Assembly (NCBI RefSeq): GCF_022201045.2 | Contig: NC_068560.1 | Coordinates: 33,319,001-33,383,000 of the forward strand | Length of the DNA stretch: 64,000 bases | Source of the DNA: Citrus sinensis | Taxonomy: Eukaryota; Streptophyta; Magnoliopsida; Sapindales; Rutaceae | Direction: 5' to 3' | Part shown: in pieces, positions 11,395 to 22,535 of the stretch | How positions within the stretch are numbered: position 1 is the first letter of the stretch | Layout of the letters: every line of letters begins with the position of its first letter | The notes under the pieces: generated by a model | Database searches by the model: none | Told to the model about the DNA's origin: nothing | The model's input: the letters and a program-made list of their open reading frames with translations, nothing else | Translations under genes and position numbers: made by a program

Positions 11395-12565
11395 GGTGGT
11401 GTTTGGTTGGAAGGAGAGAAAGGGGGAAAGGAAAGTAATTTAAATTTCTTTCTTATTTCCTTTGTTTGAATTACCATAATTTATAAAAATTTAATTTTCA
11501 TTAGAATTTAATATACATTATAATGTGGAGTTTAGATTTCACACAAAAAAGTGATGAATTTGAATTCCTCCTCTATTGGAAGCCAAAACATCCAAAATTA
11601 CCCCTTCAGTTTTTTATTAATTTGTTTGATATTATCAAATAATTATTATTAACAATTTTATTTTATCAATTTAATAATGCAGATAATTAATTTTTTATTA
11701 GTAAAAGTTAAAGTAATGATTTAAACAATTTAATAAAATCACTTTATTTATTTATTTATTTATTTATTTATTTTTTAAAAATAGAAATAAAAATTTAACG
11801 GTCGCTAGACCACCATCTCTGCCATCGCTATACGGCTCCTCTGCCACCGACAACTGCACGTGAGACGTCACCACCTGTACCGTTGGAGTTGCCGGCCGAC
11901 GAGCAACATCGTTTTACTGTCACACAATTGAAAAAATAAATTTATCTTCCTCAAATTCGATCAATAGAAATTTGAAAACTTTCTAACTATTTCAAATCTA
12001 GACAAACATTAAGTATTTGGGTCAAATAAGTTGTTTCAATCTATAGATCGTCAAGTTATGATAATTTACATATAATTCTCAAGTTGAAATGACATGGTAC
12101 AGTGGTGGCCTACAGCGAGACGCAACGACTTCGATGGTGGCGGCGGCAACTCTATTTTTTTATTCAAATAAAATTTTTAAATTATAATATATTAATTAAG
12201 AAATTATTTGTATTATGTCATCATTTATTTAGAAATAAATTAAATTAAACTAATTTTAAAATAAAATTATGTTAATAAACTTTTTGAACATAGTTTAATT
12301 ATAAATATAATTATATTACTTAAAATAATTTTTATTATTTATTTATATAGTATATTAAATAAATTTATTGTTTAATTTTTGAATTATATTAATGATAAAT
12401 ATTGAAAGTTTAACACTAAAGAGTGAAATTGTCCAAATAAAAGTTAAGACATTTCCTTTCTTTGTATAATTTTGTAGCAAATCAAACATTAGAAAAGAAT
12501 TTCAATATACTCTCCCCTCCTTTCTTTATTTAATTAATTTTCTTACTTTTCTTCAAACCAAACTA
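11395..12565. mobile_element. Possible non-autonomous DNA transposon
   Basis: The left end has GTTTGGTTGGAAGGAGAG and the right end reads GTTTGGTTTGAAGAAAAG on the other strand, a degenerate inverted pair. The TGTTTGGTTGG type of end is common among plant DNA elements. The interior is very AT-rich except for a GC-rich island at about 11800-11910. No target duplication was found, so the borders are tentative. Confidence 0.35.
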
Positions 12566-12788
12566 ATATTTATGTAGCAACAACTTATTTCGTAATGTAC
12601 TCTTTAAAATTCTAGAATGTAACCCCATAAACTACCCCTATTTATTTAACATTTACCAAATAAATCAACAAGCCAACAAAGGAAAGAAAACCGCCAAGGG
12701 CGAAGGCCTTTACCTACTCTTCCAGGCCAACCAATCTCGAAGGTTTCAACGAAATTGCCTTGAATCCTCAAGCCTATAAAATGTTACA

Positions 12789-12949
12789 ATATTGACTTCC
12801 AATGGGTTCATATACTTTTACAAGATACGTTTATCCATATGTTTAAAATAAGTATATTAACCCATTGGAAGTCAATATTTGTAAGTACTAAGATGGTATC
12901 AATATTTGAAAGTTTATACTGTTAAAAGTATATTAACCCATTGGAAGTC
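12789..12949. repeat. One inverted and two direct copies of a 20-23 bp motif
   Basis: ATATTGACTTCCAATGGGTT at 12789-12808 is the exact reverse complement of 12859-12878. The direct motif extends to 23 bp at 12851-12873 and recurs exactly at 12927-12949. The inverted copy also matches the third copy with few changes over about 33 bp. Short stem-loop potential; origin unknown. Confidence 0.9.
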
Positions 12950-13777
12950 GACACGTTTGTTATTTACACATAAGTTTGGAGAACTACTCTGTTTTCAACT
13001 TTGAAAGGTCAAAGCATGCGGTTGCTTTTCTCTGGGGCAAAAAGAAGCAAGAAGAAGCCACTTCTTGGACCTTTGCTTCCGCTGACTCCATCTACAGTCC
13101 ATTCAAACAAAAAAGAAAAAAAAAACATCCGTCAACTTTCAAATGCTTGGCCTTAACCACTATATTACTTTTATGTTCACCAAATTGAAAATATTCAATC
13201 TTAACATGCAAACAATTTAAGGTGTTGTTTGGTATTAAGATATTATAACTTTTTAGTTGTAGTTTATGTGAAAACAACAGACGTAATTATGAAATAAAAA
13301 TTAATAATATATAATAAAAATGACTTATAAATAATAATTTTGACACAAATAATGAGAATATTATAAAATTTTCATCATAAAAATAATTGATCAAATTAAT
13401 GTAGTTTCTAAAATATAACAAGTAGTCTTTATCAAACACTTTAATACCATACCTTTTAAACTATAGTTAACCAATCTGAATACAAGGGATGACAAAATTA
13501 TATGTTAAAATCCACCTATAAAGACCCGCCTACTTTAAGTAATTTTGCCGGTTACGGGTGGATTTAGTATTTCAAATTTAAGCCCACTGCTAGTTGCGGG
13601 TGAGTTAATGATATCAGTCTCCATTGATCGACATACTTTTTTTTAAAAAAAAATATTTATTTTTTGAATTTTAATCATAAAATTTACATAAAAAATGTAA
13701 TCATAAAAATATATAAGCTAAAGTTATCATTAGTAACTCAATCTGCTTAAGTCATGAACCTAACTTAACTCACCAAC

Positions 13778-13782
<5 letters not shown>

Positions 13783-13808
<26 letters not shown>
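13783..13808. repeat. TA microsatellite
   Basis: About thirteen TA units inside the hAT-like candidate, a likely length-polymorphic site. Confidence 0.9.
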
Positions 13809-13812
<4 letters not shown>

Positions 13813-14224
13813 TCAATAATACTAATATTTTAATTTAATTTCATTTGTGTTGCTTTAGTGAATTGAACCTAATGATTACTTACTAAAGTCGGGTTCTTAT
13901 TTGTTTACTTAATTGTTAACAGTAGTTTTCTACTACTTACTTATTAATATTGTTAAAATACTTATATATTGATTAAAAGATAAAGCAAGGCGTTGATCTT
14001 AGTGATGATGATCCTACAATAAAAATATTTTATGATAAATTGATATATTGATTTGTTTATTTATTTTAAAGTTGAAACTTTAATTTCTTATTTACAGTGA
14101 TAAAATCTAAAATTGAGTGTTTCATGCAGATTTTTAAATTATTATTATAAATTTATAGTTTAAATTAGATAATTAAAATTTGTATGTATTATTAAAAGTA
14201 TTTTATCAATATTTATAAGTTTAA

Positions 14225-14411
14225 GAGTAATGATACAGCCACAAACTCTTGTACAAACTTATTTTGTACAAATTGATGTGGCATGATAAGATTGGTTGAA
14301 TTAAATATCACTTGGCTCATATAATTTGTTTTTATTAATTTATATTTTCATTCAACCAATAAATTAATGCCACGTCAGTTTGTACAAGAATTTATGGCTG
14401 TATCATTACTC
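14225..14411. mobile_element. Tourist-type (PIF/Harbinger) MITE
   Basis: A 187-bp element whose two ends form a near-perfect inverted repeat, 33 of 35 bases matching (GAGTAATGATACAGCC...). It is flanked by TAA at 14222-14224 and TAA at 14412-14414. A 3-bp T-A rich duplication with a long inverted repeat and no coding capacity is the Tourist signature. Nested in the hAT-like candidate. Confidence 0.85.
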
Positions 14412-14517
14412 TAACTTTAAATATGGGAGCCCGCAAAAAAAATTGTTGTAGGTTATAGATGGATTTGTAATTGTTATAACATGCGCGCGGATTTTTTAGA
14501 AAAATAAAAGCCCGGCG

Positions 14518-14579
14518 CTTTTTACGGGCGTGGATTTAACAATTTAAACTTTTTACGGGCGTGGGTTTAACAATCACAA
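14518..14579. repeat. Two-copy 31-bp tandem repeat
   Basis: CTTTTTACGGGCGTGG begins at 14518 and again at 14549, with the following bases nearly identical. Subterminal in the hAT-like candidate, where short repeats often serve as transposase-binding sites. Confidence 0.85.
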
Positions 14580-14816
14580 AAATCCATAACTAATACTCAA
14601 TACCAAACACGGCCTACAATTGGTTATACATCTCTTAGATTCAACGGAAAGTATTTGTTAATTATAAAGAAGATAAAACATACAGCTAAGCATGCACGCA
14701 TGGCAGCGTTATTATATTGATTGATTTACTTGCCCTCTTGCATTAAAAAAAAGGTAGTACACGCACCTGCCATCATTTTCCGTGTCTTAAAACTTAAATC
14801 TTAAAGTGCACTGACT

Positions 14817-14822
14817 TTGACC
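14817..14822 (+). promoter_or_regulatory. W-box (TTGACC) upstream of the second receptor kinase
   Basis: TTGACC followed by AGC, about 185 bp before the start codon and preceded by GTGCAC, as in the first duplicate. A second TTGACC lies at 14892-14897. Predicted WRKY sites only. Confidence 0.4.
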
Positions 14823-15005
14823 AGCTAACAATACAAGACCAAATCCATATTATAATGACAATCCGTATAAAATTCCTAGAAATTGAGTACTTTGACCGGT
14901 GGCCGTCAATAATTTAACAGTGTTCCATTATACTTCATAAGACTAATGTAAATTAAGATCATGAATGCTTTTATGGTTTATGCAACCATACAGAGACTCT
15001 GAAAC

Positions 15006-16856
15006 ATGGGTAAGTCTGTTTTCTCCATTTCCATTTTCCTCTTCCTCTTCCTCTTCATCATCGTTTTCTCAATTGATTCAGTCAATTCTTCATCATGTCC
15101 TGTAGATCTCAGTTATGTCCAAACTTACCCTTGGGACAGGTCGTCATGCCTGGATCCTAATGGAAAATTCTGCTGTGCAACTCTCCTTAGCCTTATTGGC
15201 ATGGGACTTGCTGCGCACCTCAGAGAAACATCATTATTTCAGTTCCCAAATGAAACCGCCTCAGCATTTTGCTTGTCTGAACTGCAGGGCAGACTCGCCA
15301 CCTTGTCCATAAATCCATCTGTAGTCCCCACTTGCTTTCCCAACGCGACCCAATTTGCCAGTAATACTTCATTTTGTGCTGGGATTGTTACTATTGAAGA
15401 TTGGAAAAAGCTGGTCGGCCCGACAAGTGCATTAGATCCAGCTTGCAAGAATTTTTCTGGATTTTCTCAGTGCAGTTCATGCGTTGAAGCCGGTTACAGT
15501 GTGAATGCTAAGCTGTTAAGCATTCAACCAAATTCAACCAAATGCTTTTATTTTGCTGTGTTATATGCTACTGGTATTCTTAATGATCCTAAGGATGAAG
15601 CCGCTGTTGCTTGCATATTACGCTTGCCGATTTCTAGCTCAAAGACAAAGAATCAATCCAGCAATAACAGAACAATCAAATTAGTTATCGGGTTATTGGG
15701 TGCTTTATTGGGTTTTTTGCTTGCTTCTGGGCTGATCATTCTGTACAGAAAGTGGAATAAGAAAAGGAAACAAAGTGCTTTACATGAACAATTTGTGAGC
15801 AATTTGCAGGCCAGTGTGTTACCAAATTCGGGGGCCAAATGGTTTCATGTATCTGAGCTTGAACAAGCTACAAATGGATTTTCTCAGAATAATCTCATAG
15901 GCCAAGGCGCATCAGGGATCGTGTACAAAGGAACACTACGGCATGGCAATTTGGTTGCAGTGAAACAAATTCTCGATTTGGACACAAAAGGTGACGAAGA
16001 CTTCACCAACGAAGTTGAGATCATTAGCAAAATAAGGCATAGGAATCTTCTATCTCTTAGAGGCTGCTGCGTTACAAGCGATGACTCGAGCGGTAAAAGA
16101 AGATTCCTTGTCTATGATTACATGCCTAACGGCACTCTCAGCGACCACTTATCAATCAGTCACAAAAGAAAGCAATTAACATGGCCCCAGCGAAAGAAAA
16201 TAATTGTGGATGTCGCCAAAGGAATCGCATACTTGCACTACGGACTCAAACCCGGCATTTATCATCGAGACATAAAGTCTACAAACATACTGTTGGACTC
16301 AGAACTGAATGCCAAAGTTGCTGATTTCGGATTAGCAAAGCAAAGCTTGGAAGGCCATTCTCATTTGACAACAAGAGTGGCAGGCACATTCGGGTACTTA
16401 GCTCCTGAATACGCTCTCTACGGACAGTTAACAGAGAAGAGCGATGTCTACAGCTTTGGGATTGTGATTCTTGAACTCATGAGTGGAAGGAAAGTACTGG
16501 ACACGTCAACTTCACCGTTTCAGTTGATCACTGACTGGGCTTGGGTGCTGGCAAAATCTGGGAAGGTGGATGATATCTTTGATGAGTTTATAAGAGCGGA
16601 AGGGGCAAGAGCAGTGATGGAGAGGTTTGTGCTAGTGGGAATATTGTGTGCTCATGTCATGGTGGCTCTTAGACCCACCATTACTGATGCTTTGAAGATG
16701 CTTGAAGGTGATATTGATATACCAAAATTGCCAGACAGGCCATTGCCGCTTAGCCATGAATGTTTAAGATCTTCTCCGTCGCGATATAGTTTCTCTACAA
16801 GTACTGATAGATCAGCTACTAGCTCTAGCATGACGAGCACAATTTCATTTGTATAG
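15006..16856 (+). CDS. SPARK-domain receptor-like kinase (At1g11050-like), copy 2
   Basis: Single exon, 616 residues, the tandem paralogue of the gene at 9105. Signal peptide (about 1-26), Cys-rich SPARK ectodomain with the same Cys pattern (CSSCVEAGY), membrane helix at about 223-245, basic juxtamembrane, then a complete kinase: GQGASGIVYKG, VAVK near 320, HRDIKSTN near 419, DFGLAK and APEY. All catalytic residues are present. The most divergent parts against copy 1 are the signal peptide, ectodomain loops and C-terminal Ser/Thr tail, while the kinase is nearly the same, so ligand specificity is the likelier difference. The promoter shares a W-box context with copy 1. Function beyond membrane kinase is unknown. 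Confidence 0.93.
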   Translation: MGKSVFSISIFLFLFLFIIVFSIDSVNSSSCPVDLSYVQTYPWDRSSCLDPNGKFCCATLLSLIGMGLAAHLRETSLFQFPNETASAFCLSELQGRLATLSINPSVVPTCFPNATQFASNTSFCAGIVTIEDWKKLVGPTSALDPACKNFSGFSQCSSCVEAGYSVNAKLLSIQPNSTKCFYFAVLYATGILNDPKDEAAVACILRLPISSSKTKNQSSNNRTIKLVIGLLGALLGFLLASGLIILYRKWNKKRKQSALHEQFVSNLQASVLPNSGAKWFHVSELEQATNGFSQNNLIGQGASGIVYKGTLRHGNLVAVKQILDLDTKGDEDFTNEVEIISKIRHRNLLSLRGCCVTSDDSSGKRRFLVYDYMPNGTLSDHLSISHKRKQLTWPQRKKIIVDVAKGIAYLHYGLKPGIYHRDIKSTNILLDSELNAKVADFGLAKQSLEGHSHLTTRVAGTFGYLAPEYALYGQLTEKSDVYSFGIVILELMSGRKVLDTSTSPFQLITDWAWVLAKSGKVDDIFDEFIRAEGARAVMERFVLVGILCAHVMVALRPTITDALKMLEGDIDIPKLPDRPLPLSHECLRSSPSRYSFSTSTDRSATSSSMTSTISFV

Positions 16857-18206
16857 TTTTTAGCTCCATGGTCCATGGAAATTAAGTTGTTATAGTTTTG
16901 TAATATTTATGCCAGTTAAATTTTGAGCATTTAATTCTGTGTAATTACATTCAACATACTGAACATTTAGTAGCTTAAAAGAGAAGTTTGATACTCACGA
17001 TAATTGGCCAACAAAATTGTTAATTCTTTTCTATGTCCATGAACAGGAGTTGAACTTGCTATCTATACCAGTGAAGTGACTGTTGATACTTGGTAATAAA
17101 TTCATCAGCAAAGTAACCTGAACATAAATATGTAGTCAGATGCCGAATTACAACTTGCAAGCAGCTGAAGAGCCTCTTTTACTGGTTGTATTGTAAAGAC
17201 CATGAAGCATAGCTCATTTCATTTAGTCATTGAAACCAATTTCAGTGGGCGAAGTTGGTTTCAACTAGTTAATGGGCTTGACTAACAAAAGCCTTTTTCT
17301 TAATCACCCAATTGAAGGTTTAAGAGTTCTTCTGACACCCACATTCCATTCCAAAAACATCCCTGATTTACCTAAAAACTCAATTCTTCATTTAAAAAAA
17401 AAAAAAAAAAAAAAAGAGACACTGACATTTTGGTGATAGAGGACGACTCAACTCAACTGCTAAAAATAATACAAGTTCTTACTGCTCTCTGAAGCAGGAA
17501 GGTAAGGAAAAGTTTACTTCTTGTCTTTATGGCATCGGGTTTTAACTTGGTCTCTTATTGTACTTTGCAATTGCTATAAACTTTGTTGTGGGTTTATTTG
17601 GGTTTTGCCTGAATAAAAACGGCGACTGAAAAGAGAGAGTCTGCTCTTGCAGAACCGACGTCGTTTCCCAAAATTAACCATTTCTGCAGCTTGGACCGAC
17701 TTACGGTGATTCTCAATCTGATTTTCATTTCAAATTTTGTTGTTAAGTGGCTGATTTAACGTTTATTTTTAAATTACAAGTGATAACTTGCTAACTGCTC
17801 CGTATCGTGCTGATTTTAGTTTTATTGCTCTATAAAAATCAGCATTTAGAACTTGATTAAAATTTATGTGCTTAGGTCTTTTATTATTTTCGTCAAAATG
17901 AACTACCCCCTTAAGCATTTTAGTGTTACCGTTGTAGAGATTCAGTGAAACTTTGTAATTATGCTTCCATGATTTTGTTAATTCAGTACGACATGTTTAT
18001 GTTAGTGGTTGCTTTGCATATATGAGACATCTGTTCCTTGATATTGAAATGGCTTGGAGCCCATTGGATTGAGCAATATGAACCACCATATTGAATTATT
18101 TTTTGGGGTGATTTGATGATTTAGTTTCATCATGTTAGTTGATTTGTCTTATTTTGTTTGTGTTTCAGATAAATTTCGACACCCACATCCAGTTTGATTC
18201 AACAAT
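16857..18206 (+). other. Second RLK 3' region and PPR gene 5' leader
   Basis: After the RLK 3' UTR and a poly-A stretch at 17393-17415, a plausible PPR leader begins. A donor GGTAAG at 17501 and an acceptor TGTTTCAG ending at 18168 suggest one leader intron (about 17502-18168) just before the start codon. This is inferred from splice signals only. Confidence 0.4.
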
Positions 18207-19649
18207 ATGATTAAAGTATATCACAGCCGTAACAAAATGATTTCTGGATGTATCTCGTTTTTGAGGAGGTACAATTCAAGTGAACCATCAACAGAGGCTT
18301 TAGATGCAGCAAAAAGTATAAGTAAAATTATGTTGTCTTCCCCAAAGGTGGTGCTTGATACTGCTCTTGACCAAAGTGGGATTAGGGTATCTCCAGAAAT
18401 AGTTGAGGATGTCCTTGAGAAATTCAGGAATGCTGGTACATTGGCATTCTGTTTCTTCAAATGGGCCGAAAAGCAACAAAATTATGAGCACAGTGTCCGG
18501 GCTTACCATAGCATGATTGAATCTCTGGCCAAGATAAGGCAGTACCAGATTATGTGGGACCTTGTGAATGCCATGAGGACAAAGAGGATGCTAAATGTCG
18601 AGACCTTTTGCATTATTATGAGAAAGTATGCCCGGGTTCAAAAGGTGGAGGAGGCAGTTTACACATTTAATGTCATGCAGAAATATGGCGTCACCCAAAA
18701 TTTAGCAGCATTCAATGGGCTACTGAGTGCTTTATGCAAGTCCAAGAATGTGAGGAAGGCTCAGGAGATATTTGACTGTATGAATGATCGGTTCATTCCT
18801 GACTCAAAAACTTATAGTATACTACTTGAGGGGTGGGGAAAGGATCCAAATTTGCCCAGGGCAAGAGAAATTTTCAGAGAAATGGTTGATACAGGCTGCA
18901 ACCCTGATATAGTAACCTATGGTATAATGGTTGACGTTCTCTGTAAGGCAGGGCGGGTTGATGAAGCTCTTGGGATAGTCAAGTCGATGGATTCTACGGT
19001 TTGTCAGCCAACTTCTTTCATCTATAGCGTTTTAGTTCATACATACGGGGTAGAGAACCGGATTGAGGATGCTGTTGATACATTCTTAGAGATGGAGAAG
19101 AATGGAATTCAGGCTGATGTTGCAATGTATAATGCCTTGATTGGTGCCTTCTGTAAAGCTAATAAATTCAAAAATGTGTACAGGGTTTTAAAAGATATGA
19201 ATAGCAAGGGTGTAGCACCTAACTCAAGGACTTGTAATATCATTCTAAATGGCTTAATTGGCCGTGGAGAGACAGATGAGGCTTATAGGGTATTCCGCAG
19301 GATGATAAAGTTGTGTGAGGCAGATGCAGACACATACACAATGATGATAAAAATGTTTTGTCAGGGGGGAGAACTCGAGAAGGCTTTTAAAGTCTGGAAA
19401 TACATGAAGTTGAAGCGGTTTATCCCAAGTATGCACACCTTTTCAGTCCTAATAAATGGATTATGTGACAAGGGCATTGTGTCTGACTCTTGTGTCTTGT
19501 TGGAAGATATGATAGAGAAGGGAATTCGGCCTTCTGGTGAGACTTTTGGGAAGTTAAGAAAATTACTTATAAAAGAAGGTAGAGAAGATGTACTTAAATT
19601 TCTTCAGGAAAAGATGAACCTCCTAGTGAATGAGCCTTTATGTGATTGA
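18207..19649 (+). CDS. Mitochondrial PPR protein, At1g77360-like (P class)
   Basis: Single exon, 480 residues. The N-terminus is short, basic and Ser-rich, consistent with a mitochondrial presequence. From about residue 90 onward the protein is a run of roughly ten 35-residue pentatricopeptide repeats, recognisable by repeated forms such as TYSILLEGWGK, TYGIMVDVLCKAGRVDEA and TFSVLINGLC. No E, DYW or SMR domain follows, so it belongs to the P class, whose members bind one organelle RNA and stabilise, trim or help splice it. The C-terminal end NEPLCD is the same as in the Arabidopsis protein At1g77360 as I remember it. The target RNA cannot be read from sequence. The start ATG at 18207 is the first in frame; one a few codons on is possible. 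Confidence 0.9.
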   Translation: MIKVYHSRNKMISGCISFLRRYNSSEPSTEALDAAKSISKIMLSSPKVVLDTALDQSGIRVSPEIVEDVLEKFRNAGTLAFCFFKWAEKQQNYEHSVRAYHSMIESLAKIRQYQIMWDLVNAMRTKRMLNVETFCIIMRKYARVQKVEEAVYTFNVMQKYGVTQNLAAFNGLLSALCKSKNVRKAQEIFDCMNDRFIPDSKTYSILLEGWGKDPNLPRAREIFREMVDTGCNPDIVTYGIMVDVLCKAGRVDEALGIVKSMDSTVCQPTSFIYSVLVHTYGVENRIEDAVDTFLEMEKNGIQADVAMYNALIGAFCKANKFKNVYRVLKDMNSKGVAPNSRTCNIILNGLIGRGETDEAYRVFRRMIKLCEADADTYTMMIKMFCQGGELEKAFKVWKYMKLKRFIPSMHTFSVLINGLCDKGIVSDSCVLLEDMIEKGIRPSGETFGKLRKLLIKEGREDVLKFLQEKMNLLVNEPLCD

Positions 19650-21349
19650 GGAACCCTGTCTGTTGAACCAAAAGCTTCTGCTGATGTTGATTCAGAGATC
19701 CGGAGTCAAAAGACTCTGGTTTTTGTTTATAGCATCAAAGGGTAAAAGATCAATATTTGCGGGTTACTTTTCTTTCTTTTTGCTCTGGTGGCTATATTTT
19801 AGTTTGTTATTTGGAAAAGATTGCTTGCTATTTACCCCCTTAAACTTCTTGTGAATTCTCACTCCCTTTTTGAAATTACCAGTTTTAGTCTGTATCTTGT
19901 GTGGAGATACTGACGACTGCAGTGTTATATTATTCGGTGATGAAAAGTAGACAATTTTTAGTCAATGAGCATACCTGAAGAAAGGAACCAAAAAAATTTA
20001 TTGATAATTGGCATATTTTTGTATTTCGTGCAAGTTTGAGAAGAAGCAAAATGAGAATTAATAGAGTGTTGTGTGATTCTCAAATTGTTTAGGTATTTTG
20101 ATTGTTTGTCCGCAAGGGATTGTGCTTTCTACTTGCAGAAATTTTAATATTGTCTCAAGAGCTAAGTAGTTAGATTTGATTCATGTTCTCTTGAGCTTTG
20201 ATATGTACTGGGAATTAATTGTTTAGATTGATGTGTCTCTGTTATAGGATGAAAGGTTTGTATTCAGGCTGTTGGGGTACTAAGTTCCTTTGAGGCCTTA
20301 TCTTATTGATGTAACTCACAAAGCGCAAGTAACTTTTTTTTTTTTTTCTTGAAGGTGAAATTCTTTGGTTGCTTATTAGTTGTTTTCTTCAACTGTTGGC
20401 ATGTTTTTGCAGGACTAGCAACTGCAATCCAGAGTAAATCAAGGAGAATGGGATCAGAAACTGTTCTATTTTCTAAACTTTTTGTCCAGTCCGAGAAAGT
20501 CCGAGCCATGTGGCCGTTGGCATCAATCACTATGATGGACAATTATAGAGCAGGCAAGGCATTATTGCTCAATCCTTGGCTGCCGGCTACTGACTCACTG
20601 ATGGGAAAGGAGGAAGCGGCAATTTGACAAAAATCTTTTTACTTTGGATAATAACCAGTTGAAAGGATCCACTCCTACAGCTTCCTTAACTCGCTGTCAT
20701 CTAATCATTCTTCCTTTATTTCCATTTGGACGGAATTCTGGTCGTTTTTTCTTTTAATCAAAAATTAAATAAATAAACAAATTCTGTAATACTAATGTAT
20801 ATAATAATAATGTGTCCCAACAAATAAGTTGTGGATAAAACCTTTTCAAGAGCCGTCATTTTCCATACAAAACATTCTTACATAATTAAAGGTACTGAGA
20901 TTTAATCAAGTATGCATCACTTACGGTGCATTAATCACAAACCTAATTTCAATCACCAATATGCGTTTCTTGGCAGTTCAAATTTAAGAAGCATTTGAAA
21001 CTGTAAAAGGAATGTCAGTCAATTTCTAGTGTAAGAATTCCAACATTAAAATGAGATAAAGTTGAGTATTTTTTTTTTTTTTAAAAAGGGAAAGAATATC
21101 ACTTAAAATACAAAATGAGGATTAGAGATAAAGTACATTAATATAATGTTCTCGTGAGGTCTCATAAATAGGGCACTTTAAGAGTTCTTATCTAATAAAA
21201 GTATTCTTATTTTAATAAAGTAAAAATATTATCAAAATTATATATATATATATATATATACACACACATACACACACAGAGACACATTAGGACTGTGTTT
21301 ATTTGTTTGCACTTTTTTGTCTATTAGTGTTGTTGTAAGAAGAAAAGTC
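19650..21349. other. PPR gene 3' region and gene-free DNA
   Basis: The 3' UTR of the PPR gene runs into AT-rich DNA. A pyrimidine tract ending in TTTTTGCAG near 20412 could be an acceptor of a spliced 3' UTR, but no coding exon follows. A TA/CA microsatellite lies at 21240-21280. Nothing else supportable. Confidence 0.5.
21240..21280. repeat. TA then CA compound microsatellite
   Basis: About ten TA units followed directly by CA-rich units. Confidence 0.9.
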
Positions 21350-21359
21350 AAATAATATA

Positions 21360-21930
21360 AGCATGGGACCATGAAAGCACATGAGCGTGAGACCATGAAA
21401 GTATGCAATCTCAATAGGAAGTTTAAAATGTCAATTGAGCTCAATTACATGAGAGCATAAGAGCACCTGAGCATAAGACCACACGAGTGTGGGACCATAA
21501 GAGCATGTAAGCTAAGTAGGAAGTTCAATAAATCAATTAAGCTCAGCTACTTCAGAGCATAAGAGATCAAAAGCATGTGAGTACGTGAGCACGTGAGCTT
21601 GAGACCATAAGAAGACGTGAGTATGAGACCATGAGAGCATGAGAGCACGTGAGCATGAGAACATGAGAGCACAGGATCATGGGAGCATAAGAGCGTGTAA
21701 GCTCGGTAAGAATCTTAAAATGTCAATTGAGCTTAACCAAGTGAGAGCATGTGAGTAGGCAAGTGTGAGAGCAGGCAAACAAAGGGATGTTTAAAACGTC
21801 AATTGAACTTAGCCACAGGGGAGCATGTGACCATTGAGCACGCGAGTATCAGAGAATAAGAGCATGCAAGCTTAGTAAGAAAAAGTCAATTAAGCTCAAC
21901 TACACGAGAGCATGAGAGCATAAGTTAAAC
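21360..21930. repeat. Degenerate minisatellite of GAGCATGAGA-like units
   Basis: About 570 bp made of 10-14 bp units related to GAGCATGAGA/GACCATAAGA. A longer motif (roughly GTAAGCTNAGTAGGAAG, then AATGTCAATTGAGCTCAA) recurs about every 100-130 bp: near 21405, 21515, 21700, 21790 and 21870. So there is a short repeat inside a higher-order repeat. No open frame runs through it. It may be the inside of a decayed LTR element, as LTR-like sequence follows. Confidence 0.75.
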
Positions 21931-22190
21931 AAGCACAACTGCTAGAGAGTATTATGACAGCACTTGATAAGTCAAATAAATATAATTACAGGAGAGTGCA
22001 ACCTAGGAGGATGACAACATGTGGGGACAATTGTGGGAGATGAGTTTAATTAAAAGAAAGACATGTTGCTGAATCCAATATCTAAGATGTGATAGTTTGA
22101 AGTGTTATTTAAGCCAAATAGTAGAATTAATATTAAAGATAAGCATTAATGTAAGATAAAACCTAAAGCCAATTAAAGAAGGAGATAATG

Positions 22191-22535
22191 TTGAAAATAA
22201 GTATTAATATAAGATAAAGATCAATTTTAGAAGGAGATGAATTTTAACATCAGATGAAACTCTAAATTAAGTGATAACAGCCGACCAAAGCAAGAAATCA
22301 TGACCTAGACTGTAGTATAAAGAAAGAACATTTGATGCATAGAAGGACATGAGCAAATAGCTAAACAAAAAAAAAAGGTTCATTATAATTCTGATTCAAT
22401 AGTGAAAAAATTGCTCTTTCTATACCCATAGACGTAGGCCAAGTGTTGAACTATGTAAATTCTCAGTGTCTCGTTTTTTATATCATCCATTTTATTTAAT
22501 TTTCTAAGTTGACCAAAAAGTTAGCGTCAACAAGT
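22191..22535 (+). mobile_element. Partial LTR-like sequence (copia type)
   Basis: Begins TGTTGAAAATAAG and contains the block GACGTAGGCCAAGTG ... GTAAAT ... GTGTCTCG near 22432-22475, which is typical of the 3' part of plant copia LTRs. A related block occurs on the other strand in the solo LTR at 61327-61852. No 5-bp duplication, primer-binding site or coding domain was found, so the borders are tentative. Confidence 0.4.

Larger units (their letters stand above)
10950..13219. other. Spacer between the RLK duplicates, left part
   Basis: The 3' end of the first kinase gene, then AT-rich repeat DNA: a candidate transposon at about 11395-12565, a TTTA microsatellite at 11744-11772, and a three-copy inverted/direct repeat at 12789-12949. 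No coding sequence of its own is supportable. Confidence 0.6.
13220..14614. mobile_element. Candidate hAT-like non-autonomous transposon
   Basis: Left end AGGTGTTGTTTGGTATTAAG (from 13220) and right end, read inward on the minus strand, AGGCCGTGTTTGGTATTGAG (to 14614) form an imperfect inverted repeat of about 30 bp. Flanks ACAATTTA and ACAATTGG match at 6 of 8 positions, as expected for an aged 8-bp hAT duplication. No transposase is visible. The interior holds a TA microsatellite (about 13783-13808), a nested Tourist MITE and a 31-bp tandem repeat. Confidence 0.5.
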
